Source: Helicobacter cinaedi CCUG 18818 = ATCC BAA-847 (GTDB lineage: Bacteria; Campylobacterota; Campylobacteria; Campylobacterales; Helicobacteraceae). Taken from it: a stretch of DNA of 64,000 nucleotides. The notes under the pieces are model-generated. The model searched no databases and had not been told where the DNA came from. It was given only the letters and a program-made list of their open reading frames with translations. Where the stretch lies: assembly GCF_000155475.1 (NCBI RefSeq), contig NZ_DS990392.1:62001-126000 (forward strand). The letters are read 5' to 3'. The translations under genes were made by a program, and so were the position numbers. This document shows positions 15,734-22,486 of this stretch, in pieces (the first letter of the stretch is position 1; each line of letters starts with the position of its first letter).

Positions 15734-16907
15734 TGTCGCTCCTTTGTGTGTAAATTTGATCTATGACATCAATAACCTGCTTAGGCTGTATGTCGTTAAT
15801 ATTTAGCGTGCTTTTGTAGGCAAAGGCATTGCTTAGTTCCTTGTATCTGGCGTAATTTGCCGTGATATATGGGTGAAACACAGGGTAGTATTTATCCCTT
15901 ATCTCTTTGGGATAAGGGATAAATCTCCCTAAATGGTTGCCGTTAGACACGACGATAATTATCGTCGTGTCTAACAAGGCTGCCAAATGCACCGTGCTTG
16001 TTTCATTCGAAACAAGCAGGTTGCCGTTATACACGAGACTCACTAGCTCTGCTAGAGTGGTTTTGCCTGTGAGATTGTAGATAGATTGCTTGTAGTCCTT
16101 AACCTTTGCTTGTAGTAGTTGCTCTAAGTAGAATCCAGATTCTATATCCGCATTGCCTCCGCAAACAAGGAGATTATGCTTATAAACTCGCATTAAATGC
16201 TCCCCCACTTCTGCGAAATGCTTCACACTCCACCGCCGATACTTCGCACTAGCCCCTACAAAAAGAATGCTATAAGGTTGCTTGTAGTGTGGGGGCGTGG
16301 GGGAGAGCAGATGGAGCTTTGGAGAAGTGTTAAGGGGCTTTTGCAGTAACTGCTCAAAAAACTCTTTATTACGATAAAACTCAAAGAGAATTTCTGGGCT
16401 ACTTGGGGTGAGAGTAGAGTAGATTCTATCGTGCCTTGCCTTTTTGCGTGGAGAGAGATTGACATCATCGCCTTGTGGGGCGATTTTGCTTAGGGCGTTT
16501 ATATGTTGGGCAAAGGTGGCATTGAGCTTATCTCTAGAGTGCTGGGGATTGATGAGTAGCTCATAGCCTACCTGCTTGATGTGGCGTAGGACTTTAATCT
16601 TATAAAAAATATGCCTTGCTTGAAAATCTGCTGTGCTAATCCACACGCATTCATCGCAATATGCACTATCAAAGTATTCATACAAAGACCTCCAAGCACT
16701 ATTGCCAATAAGCGTGATGTGGTAAGTAGGGTAAGCAGCTCTTGCTTCACGCAAAAATGCACGGAAAAGCAGATAATCGCCTATGGCATCGGTGCGGAGG
16801 ATAACAATGCTTTTTTGCCTATGAAACTTTGGCTTTGTGTAGGCAAGGATATTGACACAAATATCCATAACAGGCACTAAAATTGATCGCAAAATGGACT
16901 TTAGCAT
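15726..16907 (-). CDS. Glycosyltransferase family 9 (heptosyltransferase-like)
   Basis: A 393-residue protein of the ADP-heptose:LPS heptosyltransferase fold. Visible are the N-terminal IVILRTDAIGDYLLFRAFL, LLFVGASAKYRRWSVKHFAE in the nucleotide-binding half, LVSNETSTVHLAALL and SNGNHLGRFIPYP near the C-terminus. It is the only gene in the operon without a long G tract. Instead, three perfect inverted repeats lie close together in its 3' part (15891-16017). Its ATG overlaps by one base with the TAA (TAATG) that the upstream gene would use in its alternative frame. The sugar donor cannot be deduced. Confidence 0.87.
   Translation of the reverse strand: MLKSILRSILVPVMDICVNILAYTKPKFHRQKSIVILRTDAIGDYLLFRAFLREARAAYPTYHITLIGNSAWRSLYEYFDSAYCDECVWISTADFQARHIFYKIKVLRHIKQVGYELLINPQHSRDKLNATFAQHINALSKIAPQGDDVNLSPRKKARHDRIYSTLTPSSPEILFEFYRNKEFFEQLLQKPLNTSPKLHLLSPTPPHYKQPYSILFVGASAKYRRWSVKHFAEVGEHLMRVYKHNLLVCGGNADIESGFYLEQLLQAKVKDYKQSIYNLTGKTTLAELVSLVYNGNLLVSNETSTVHLAALLDTTIIIVVSNGNHLGRFIPYPKEIRDKYYPVFHPYITANYARYKELSNAFAYKSTLNINDIQPKQVIDVIDQIYTQRSDNE
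15891..15923. repeat. Perfect inverted repeat, 13-bp arms, 7-base loop
   Basis: TTTATCCCTTATC at 15891-15903 and its exact reverse complement at 15911-15923, inside the GT9 coding sequence (residues around IPYPKEIRDKY). Confidence 0.9.
15942..15975. repeat. Perfect 34-bp palindrome without spacer
   Basis: Arms of 17 bases (GTTAGACACGACGATAA and its exact complement) meet without a loop. It encodes the stretch DTTIIIVVSN in the GT9 protein. Confidence 0.93.
15996..16017. repeat. Perfect inverted repeat, 9-bp arms, 4-base loop
   Basis: GCTTGTTTC at 15996-16004 and GAAACAAGC at 16009-16017, the third inverted repeat within 127 bases of the GT9 gene. Confidence 0.85.
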
Positions 16908-16989
16908 TATGCTGCAAGTCCTGTGCTAGAGATATTGGAGAAGAAGTTGTGTTGAGAATTGCGGTGTGCTTGAGAGAGTGGGATAACTT

Positions 16990-18873
16990 TTAAGAATCTA
17001 TGATTGCTCCCCCCCCCGCTAGAAATTTATAAGTATCAATGTATGTATTTGCTATGTTTGTAGATTCAAATCTAAAGGCGGATTCTCTGGCATTTTGGGC
17101 AAGTGTGGCGTAGGCTTTTGCATCTTGGGCTAAAATCCACTTTATCCCTTGTGCCAAATCGCTTGGGTTTGTAGCGAGATAGCCATTGTACTTATGGGTA
17201 ATCATATCGCCATTGCCGCCGATGTCAAAGGCTACTACCGGTGTGCCACAAGCTAGAGATTCCATAATGACATTGCTTAGATTTTCTGCCAAGCTTGGAG
17301 CGACAAATATATCACAAGCATTAAAGGCAAAGCTCAGGGCGTAGTCATCGTGGAGAAAGCCTAGTGCGTGAGCTTCAATCCCTTGAATCTGTGGGGCATA
17401 CCCACCAAAGACAAGCAGCTCACATTGACTTTTAAGATGTTGCGGGAGGCTTTCTAATGCGGCTTTTAGCTCATTAAAGCCTTTTCTTTCAACGTTAGCC
17501 CCACCAATCGCACCAAAGCCGATATAAAAAGTAGGCTGTGTAAAAATATGGGGGAATAGTGCGTGTAGGGTGTGCTTGGCAATGGAGATAAGCCAAGTTT
17601 TATCTACTGCCCCCCCCCCAGCTAATTGTGCGTAAGCATTGATATAAGCATTGGCGACTTTTGACGATTCAAAAGCTTTTATCGCAGAAGAGCGGGCGTT
17701 TTTTGAAAGGTTTTCATATATTGCACTTTCACAGCTTAAAATCCACTCCATACCCTTTGCTAAATCGTTTGTGTCATAACACTTAGCCAAATAGCCATTG
17801 TGTTTATGCGTGATAATATCTTTTAGTCCGCTTGTATCAAATGCTACCACCGGTGTGCCACAGCTCAAAGCTTCAAGGGCAGTTTGCCCAAAGGATTCTA
17901 CATAGCTTGGCATAATAAACACATCACTTGCACTATAAAGCAGAGCTAGGGCAATATCATCGTGCAATGCACCTAAAAAATGCGTAGGCATATCGTGTAA
18001 AACTTCGCCTTCACTAGAGCCAAAGACAAGCAGCTCACATTGACTTTTAAGATGTTGCGGGAGACTTTCTAATGCGTCTTTTAGCTCATTAAAGCCTTTG
18101 CGTGGCGTTGAAGTAGCCCCTATGGCACCAAAACTAATCATCTTTTTTGGTGTATGGATACGCAGCATTTCTCGTGCTAGGGATTTTTGTATCGGGCGAT
18201 AAATGCGTGTGTCAATGGGATTTGGGAGATTGATGATGGGCTTAGAGCCTAAGAGGGCAGAATCTTTCGCGCTTTGTGCTATCCAGCGAGATAAGCCATT
18301 GATGGTAAGATTATTGAGTTTGGCATAGGTTTTTGCTTTACGCTTAAATGTCCAAAAGCTTAGGTCAAAGGGAAGGGCAGATTGTAACAAGGGGCAGCTT
18401 TTACAACGAGTGCCAACCCCTACACAGGCGGCTGCCACTATGTGGCAGCCGCCTGTGTAGGGGTTGGCATCGTGTAAGCTCCATAGCATTGGGGCTTGTA
18501 TGGATTGTAAATCTTTGGTGCTAAAAAAGCCATTTTCCACCCAGTGTAAATGCACGATGTCTGGCTTTAGGGCATTTATCGTTGAGATAAGCAGATGATT
18601 GCTTGGGGTAAAAATGGGGATATTAGGCGAGAATAAGTCTTTTACTCGTTTTGGGTAAGCCATAAGTGGAAGCTGGGAGAGAAAAGGGCGGATTTTAGCG
18701 ACAAGCTTTTGGAACTTTGTTTGGGCTAGTTGCTGCACTTGTGGTGTGTCGGTGGTTTTGTTTTGCGTGATGATGATAGAATCTACCCCCGCTTCTAGCA
18801 GGGCTTTATGCAGTCTTATACAAGCCCTGCCCGCCCCACCATTATCTTGACTCACAAGATGCACGATTCTCAA
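16990..18873 (-). CDS. Two-domain glycosyltransferase (GT4+GT4), first gene of the operon
   Basis: A 627-residue protein from TTG 18873, chosen because GGAGGG lies five bases upstream and translation begins with the usual MRIVHLVSQDNGGAGRA; an ATG at 18933 has no such site. Domain 1 (about 1-415) is a complete GT4 enzyme with LHDANPYTGGCH and PSYVESFGQTALEALSCGTPVVAFD. A G10 tract (Gly419-421, QLAGGGAVD) joins it to domain 2 (about 425-615), a second GT4 C-terminal half with PSLAENLSNVIMESLACGTPVVAFD. Both halves end in (Q/F)LAGGGA, and a 79-bp stretch is repeated. A G9 tract at 17009 precedes the present stop; at G10 the protein would gain 33 residues and end at 16907 in TAATG, overlapping the next start. 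Confidence 0.86.
   Translation of the reverse strand: MRIVHLVSQDNGGAGRACIRLHKALLEAGVDSIIITQNKTTDTPQVQQLAQTKFQKLVAKIRPFLSQLPLMAYPKRVKDLFSPNIPIFTPSNHLLISTINALKPDIVHLHWVENGFFSTKDLQSIQAPMLWSLHDANPYTGGCHIVAAACVGVGTRCKSCPLLQSALPFDLSFWTFKRKAKTYAKLNNLTINGLSRWIAQSAKDSALLGSKPIINLPNPIDTRIYRPIQKSLAREMLRIHTPKKMISFGAIGATSTPRKGFNELKDALESLPQHLKSQCELLVFGSSEGEVLHDMPTHFLGALHDDIALALLYSASDVFIMPSYVESFGQTALEALSCGTPVVAFDTSGLKDIITHKHNGYLAKCYDTNDLAKGMEWILSCESAIYENLSKNARSSAIKAFESSKVANAYINAYAQLAGGGAVDKTWLISIAKHTLHALFPHIFTQPTFYIGFGAIGGANVERKGFNELKAALESLPQHLKSQCELLVFGGYAPQIQGIEAHALGFLHDDYALSFAFNACDIFVAPSLAENLSNVIMESLACGTPVVAFDIGGNGDMITHKYNGYLATNPSDLAQGIKWILAQDAKAYATLAQNARESAFRFESTNIANTYIDTYKFLAGGGAIIDS
17009..17017 (-). 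repeat. Tract G9 near the end of the double glycosyltransferase
   Basis: Coding-strand flanks are TTTCTAGC before and AGCAATC after. G9 gives the short tail GGGAIIDS; G10 gives a 33-residue extension ending in ISSTGLAA with a stop overlapping the GT9 start. Confidence 0.88.
17406..17484. repeat. 79-bp direct repeat, copy 1 (copy 2 at 18021-18099)
   Basis: The two copies differ at two positions by my alignment and are 615 bases apart, an exact multiple of three. They encode KGFNELK(A/D)ALESLPQHL in the two halves of the double glycosyltransferase. Confidence 0.9.
17610..17619 (-). repeat. Phase-variation tract G10 at the domain junction (ON)
   Basis: Coding-strand flanks are ACAATTAGCT before and CAGTAGATAA after. 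It links the two GT4 domains; other lengths would release domain 1 alone. Confidence 0.9.
18021..18099. repeat. 79-bp direct repeat, copy 2
   Basis: Partner of 17406-17484. Recombination between the copies would delete 615 bases in frame, removing the tract at 17610 and fusing the halves into one GT4 protein. Confidence 0.9.
18411..18469. repeat. Perfect inverted repeat, 28-bp arms, 3-base loop
   Basis: Left arm 18411-18438, loop TAT, right arm 18442-18469, with no mismatch. It is inside the first GT4 domain. On the coding strand the first arm encodes the conserved ANPYTGGCH and the second encodes the unconserved VAAACVGVG. Confidence 0.93.
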
Positions 18874-18964
18874 TACAGCCCTCCAAAAGCAAAGTTTAGT
18901 TTCAATTCTAAGTAAAATTGCATTAAACAACAAATTCTACATTTTCTTTATAGTTTTTTTGAAG

Positions 18965-19041
18965 TGGTACGCCCAAGAGGATTCGAACCTCTGACCTACG
19001 GCTTAGAAGGCCGTTGCTCTATCCAGCTGAGCTATGAGCGC
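18965..19041 (-). tRNA. tRNA-Arg (TCT)
   Basis: A 77-base cloverleaf with the anticodon loop CTTCTAA, the T-arm GGTTCGAATCC and an encoded CCA end. The first pair is G-T wobble by my folding. It is the last of three minus-strand tRNA genes. Confidence 0.93.
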
Positions 19042-19104
19042 ATATCTAAATTTGCCATCAAGATTCTATGTTGTAAAACACAAATTTAAAGACTTAAAAC
19101 AAAT

Positions 19105-19181
<77 letters not shown>

Positions 19182-19247
19182 TCAAACTAACACTACATTT
19201 TACAAAAAGTGCTAGAAAATTGTAAAAAACATGTGAGTTCAAAGAAG

Positions 19248-19322
19248 TGGCTGGGGTAAAAGGATTCGAACCTCTGAATGCCTGGACCAAAACCAGGTGC
19301 CTTACCGCTTGGCGATACCCCA
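19248..19322 (-). tRNA. tRNA-Gln (TTG)
   Basis: A 75-base cloverleaf starting TGGGGTATCGCCAAGCGG with anticodon loop TTTTGGT and an encoded CCA end. It is the first gene of the tRNA cluster, directly after a strong promoter. Confidence 0.94.
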
Positions 19323-19339
19323 ATGAAAAACGAGACGCA

Positions 19340-19368
19340 ATTCTAGCGAGTTTGCTACGATTTGTCAA
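19340..19368 (-). promoter_or_regulatory. Sigma-70-type promoter of the tRNA cluster
   Basis: On the minus strand TTGACA (19368-19363), a 17-base spacer and TAGAAT (19345-19340) stand 18 bases before tRNA-Gln. This is a near-consensus promoter. Confidence 0.85.
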
Positions 19369-19566
19369 GGGAATCAAGTCGCCAAAGCCAAAATTGTGTG
19401 GAGATATTTTATAAGACTCCAAGGCAAGATAGAAACTTAGTTTGATATTTACCATAAGTTGCTCCATATATTTTACAATGGGCACCATTCCTTTAAAAAA
19501 TGTAGTAATGTATAGTGTGATAAAGCTACATCAAATAAAGGAAAATTCAATTTCAAAGGAAATAAG

Positions 19567-20004
19567 ATGAGTAAAGTTGTAGAACTTTTAAAACAGATTC
19601 AGGCGGACGCATCAGTGTTTTATGTCAAGGTGCATAATTTTCACTGGAATGTGAAGGGTATGGACTTTTACCCTACGCATAAGGCAACACAGGAGATTTA
19701 TGAGCAGTTTGCTGATGTTTTTGATGATGTGGCAGAGCGTGTGTTGCAGCTTGGTGAAATGCCTTATGTAACGCTTGCAGATATGCTAAAAGCAGCAAAA
19801 ATTAAAGAAGAGAGTAAAACAAGCTTTTGCTCTAAAGAGATTGCTCAAGCGGTTTTAGCTGATTATGAGTATTTTCTCAAACTCTTTACCGAGCTTTCAG
19901 CCCAAGCAGACAGCCAAGGAGATAAGGTCAGTGCGGCGTATGCTGATGATAAGGTAGGAGAGCTACAAAAAGCGATTTGGATGCTAAAATCTCAACTCGC
20001 ATAA
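19567..20004 (+). CDS. napA: Dps-family ferritin-like protein (NapA type)
   Basis: A 145-residue protein that stores iron and protects DNA from peroxide as a dodecamer. The ferroxidase residues of the family are present: His26 (HNFHW), His38, Asp53 and Glu57 (DVFDDVAERVLQLGE). It has no N-terminal DNA-binding tail. Length and sequence fit the neutrophil-activating protein group of Helicobacter. The ribosome-binding site AAGGAA lies five bases before the ATG. The 190-base leader is free of other genes. Regulation by iron or peroxide is likely from the family, but I did not identify an operator. Confidence 0.93.
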   Translation: MSKVVELLKQIQADASVFYVKVHNFHWNVKGMDFYPTHKATQEIYEQFADVFDDVAERVLQLGEMPYVTLADMLKAAKIKEESKTSFCSKEIAQAVLADYEYFLKLFTELSAQADSQGDKVSAAYADDKVGELQKAIWMLKSQLA

Positions 20005-20014
20005 GATTTTAATT

Positions 20015-20043
20015 CCCTAGAATCTGCCTTTGTGGTTCTAGGG
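20015..20043 (+). terminator. Possible terminator after napA
   Basis: CCCTAGAA and TTCTAGGG form an 8-bp stem 11 bases after the napA stop. The downstream T-run is weak, so efficiency is uncertain. Confidence 0.45.
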
Positions 20044-20150
20044 CAAATTAGCTTTTAAAGAATACAAACTCTAGCTTTCATTATATCCGGCAATTTATTT
20101 TATTTTTATACAATCACAGCATTTTAAGATTCAAAAACCAAGGATAGCCA

Positions 20151-21206
20151 ATGTATCAAATGCGTATGAAAGACGCCATAGAGGCGATTAAAAAAGGTGA
20201 GATGATTATCATAATGGACGATGAAGACAGAGAAAATGAAGGTGATTTGGTAATGGCTGGAATCTTCTCAACCCCGGAGAAAATCAATTTTATGGCACAA
20301 GAAGCAAGGGGACTAATCTGCGTATCTATCACGCAAGAATTAGCCCATAAGCTAGACCTGCCCCCAATGGTAAAAAGAAATGATAGCAACCACGAAACCG
20401 CCTTTACCATATCCATTGACGCCAAGGAGGCAAAGACGGGGATTTCTGCGTATGAGAGAGATTTAACAATCCGTCTTATGTGCGATAGTAACGCAAAGCC
20501 AAGCGATTTTGTGCGTCCGGGGCATATTTTCCCACTCATTGCTAAGAGTGGCGGCACACTTATCCGCACAGGGCATACAGAGGCGAGTGTAGATATTTGC
20601 CGCCTAGCTGGGCTTGCTCCAATAAGCGTAATATGTGAGATTATGAAAAAAGATGGCACGATGGCAGGACGGGGGGATAAATTCCTGCTTGATTTTGCTA
20701 AGATTCACAACCTAAAGATTCTCTATGTCAGCGACATCATTCAATACCGCTTAAATTTTGAGAATCTCGTGCGTGAAACTTCGCGTGAAAAGGCGGTGTT
20801 TATGGCACAAGAGTGTGAGAAAATCACATTTTTAGATCATTTGCAAAATTGCCATATCGCCTTTAGCTTTAGCCCACAGGCTACAATGCCGCTCATTAGA
20901 TTTCACAATACAAGTAGTGATATTGCTCTTTTGACAGATTCTAGTGAATGGCAAGCCCTGCAAAAAAGTATAGAGTTGCTATCCCAGCAAGGTGGCTATC
21001 TTGTATGCCTTAATAGTGAGAATATGGCAAATAGTGGGAATATTGCAAAAAATTGTGGCGATATTAAAGACTTTGGAATTGGCGCACAGATTCTAAAATC
21101 ACTTGGTGTGAAGGATTTTGTATTGTTAAGCTCCAATTATGCAAATAAAAGCTATAATGCCTTAAGCGGTTTTGATTTGCATTTGCAAGCAACTATTGAA
21201 GTGTAG
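20151..21206 (+). CDS. ribB: 3,4-dihydroxy-2-butanone 4-phosphate synthase with degenerate C-terminal RibA-like domain
   Basis: A 351-residue protein. Residues 1-205 are a complete RibB domain: DDEDRENEGDL binds substrate and metal, followed by RPGHIFPLIAKSGG and RTGHTEASVDICRLAG. It makes the four-carbon unit of riboflavin from ribulose 5-phosphate. Residues 210-351 resemble the fold of RibA (GTP cyclohydrolase II) but I see neither its zinc-binding cysteine triad nor the GTP-site motifs, so this half is unlikely to be a cyclohydrolase. H. pylori RibBA has a similar reduced C-terminus. A second gene is expected to provide RibA. Confidence 0.9.
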   Translation: MYQMRMKDAIEAIKKGEMIIIMDDEDRENEGDLVMAGIFSTPEKINFMAQEARGLICVSITQELAHKLDLPPMVKRNDSNHETAFTISIDAKEAKTGISAYERDLTIRLMCDSNAKPSDFVRPGHIFPLIAKSGGTLIRTGHTEASVDICRLAGLAPISVICEIMKKDGTMAGRGDKFLLDFAKIHNLKILYVSDIIQYRLNFENLVRETSREKAVFMAQECEKITFLDHLQNCHIAFSFSPQATMPLIRFHNTSSDIALLTDSSEWQALQKSIELLSQQGGYLVCLNSENMANSGNIAKNCGDIKDFGIGAQILKSLGVKDFVLLSSNYANKSYNALSGFDLHLQATIEV

Positions 21207-21215
21207 GAGAACGAT

Positions 21216-21542
21216 ATGTTGAAAAAAATGTGCGGGGGGGGGGGGCAACCTTATAGCTTAGAATCTAGTAGCTTCATTCAAACTTCGCTTTTTCACACTT
21301 ATATTCAAAATATACAAACTCAATTCGTCAAGCAAGGCTCAAAAAATATAATATTTTCCCTCTTTTTCTACTTGCTAGAGCCCAGAACTTGCCAAGAACT
21401 TTCATTTATCAAAAAGTCATCAGTTTCTAAAAATTATGGACAAAAACATACATTCACTTTTGTTTTGTCTTCTCATTCTATTTATCTTCCCTTGTTTCTT
21501 TTTAGGTTGTTGTGGCTTTCATATATATATGAAAAATGGTAG
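21216..21542 (+). other. Short reading frame with G12 tract; phase-variable leader or gene remnant
   Basis: An ATG with a good GGAG eight bases upstream begins nine bases after ribB. Six codons later comes a G12 tract. The current length keeps the frame open for 108 residues, ending seven bases past an ATG of the next gene; G11 and G13 both stop within about six codons. The encoded sequence (hydrophobic, rich in Ser, Phe and Leu) matches nothing I recognise and lacks normal codon choice, so it may be the start of a deleted gene rather than a protein. It fills the only gene-poor stretch between ribB and the glycan module. Confidence 0.45.
21234..21245 (+). repeat. Poly-G tract G12
   Basis: Twelve G after AAAAAAATGTGC, followed by CAACCTTATAG. 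It lies seven codons into the short frame described at 21216. It is on the plus strand, so in coding orientation like all others. Confidence 0.88.
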
Positions 21543-21556
21543 AAGGGAGAATGTGT

Positions 21557-22474
21557 ATGAAGTGTCAAATACTTGTGTGTTACCACAAGCCAAGCATTAT
21601 TGTTGCCAATGAATGTTTGCAGCCTATTTTGGTTGGGGCATCAAATGCAAAAGAAGAGAATGTGAGTGAGCTAGAAAATCTGTGTAGGCAGGCTGGGGTA
21701 AGTTTATGGCGTGATGATAGTGGAGAGCATATCTCTTGGCTTAACCCTCACTTTTGTGAGCTTACAGCGATGTATTGGGCTTGGAAGAATTTAGATTGTG
21801 ATTATTATGGATTGTTTCATTATAGGAGGATTTTTGACTTCAAAGATTCTTTTGCTTTGGAAATGCCAAGAAAAGAGAGTATCAATCATAAAACAAATAT
21901 TATGGACAAGTATCATCTAGATTCTCAAAACATTGTAGAGGCTTGCAGAGACTGTGATATTCTCCTGCCAAAAAAAGTTATTGATCACGGACAGAGAAAA
22001 AGAGCGGAGGATTTGTCGCTGTATGAGTTATATGATACTGTCCATCATATACAAGATTTGAATGTTTGTTTGGAGTATATTGCCTTGAAGTATCCTCAAA
22101 TGTATGCAACTGCCCTGCAAACAATCCACCACAAGCCTCTGTATTGGCATATTGCAAATATGTGTATTATGAAGAAGCAATTGTATTTTGAGTATTGCCA
22201 GTGGGTTTTTGATATTTTATTCGGGGTGCAAGATAGGATTCCTTATTACTCTTATGATAGCTATCAGGCAAGAGTTTTCGGCTTTTTGTCTGAGCGACTT
22301 TTGAATATATGGATAGAGCATAAGAAGCAAACACAATCAAGTCTAGTTATTAAAGAGTTGCCATTGGTATTATTTAGATTGAAGTCTAAGAAAAAATGGC
22401 TAGGCTGGGTGCAAGATGGCAATGTAAGGCGGTTTTTTGTTTGTAAGATTAGGATTTTGAAAAAGCGATTGTAA
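21557..22474 (+). CDS. DUF4422-family glycosyltransferase
   Basis: The chosen ATG at 21557 gives 305 residues and follows GAAGGGAG; an in-frame ATG at 21536 would add seven residues. The opening KCQILVCYHKP and the motifs LNPHFCELTAMYWAWKN and YYGLFHYRRIFDF identify DUF4422, a family of putative galactofuranosyl/hexosyltransferases in surface polysaccharide loci. The C-terminal part is rich in Lys, suggesting peripheral membrane contact. It leads a plus-strand run with the ligase, GT2 and UDP-galactopyranose mutase, so galactofuranose transfer is a reasonable guess. Confidence 0.85.
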   Translation: MKCQILVCYHKPSIIVANECLQPILVGASNAKEENVSELENLCRQAGVSLWRDDSGEHISWLNPHFCELTAMYWAWKNLDCDYYGLFHYRRIFDFKDSFALEMPRKESINHKTNIMDKYHLDSQNIVEACRDCDILLPKKVIDHGQRKRAEDLSLYELYDTVHHIQDLNVCLEYIALKYPQMYATALQTIHHKPLYWHIANMCIMKKQLYFEYCQWVFDILFGVQDRIPYYSYDSYQARVFGFLSERLLNIWIEHKKQTQSSLVIKELPLVLFRLKSKKKWLGWVQDGNVRRFFVCKIRILKKRL

Positions 22475-22486
22475 GAGAGGTTTGGT

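Noticed and set aside
21434-21619. 61-codon frame resembling a lipoprotein signal (MDKNIHSLLF)
   Set aside because: It overlaps the transferase start in another frame and has no good ribosome-binding site or conserved body.
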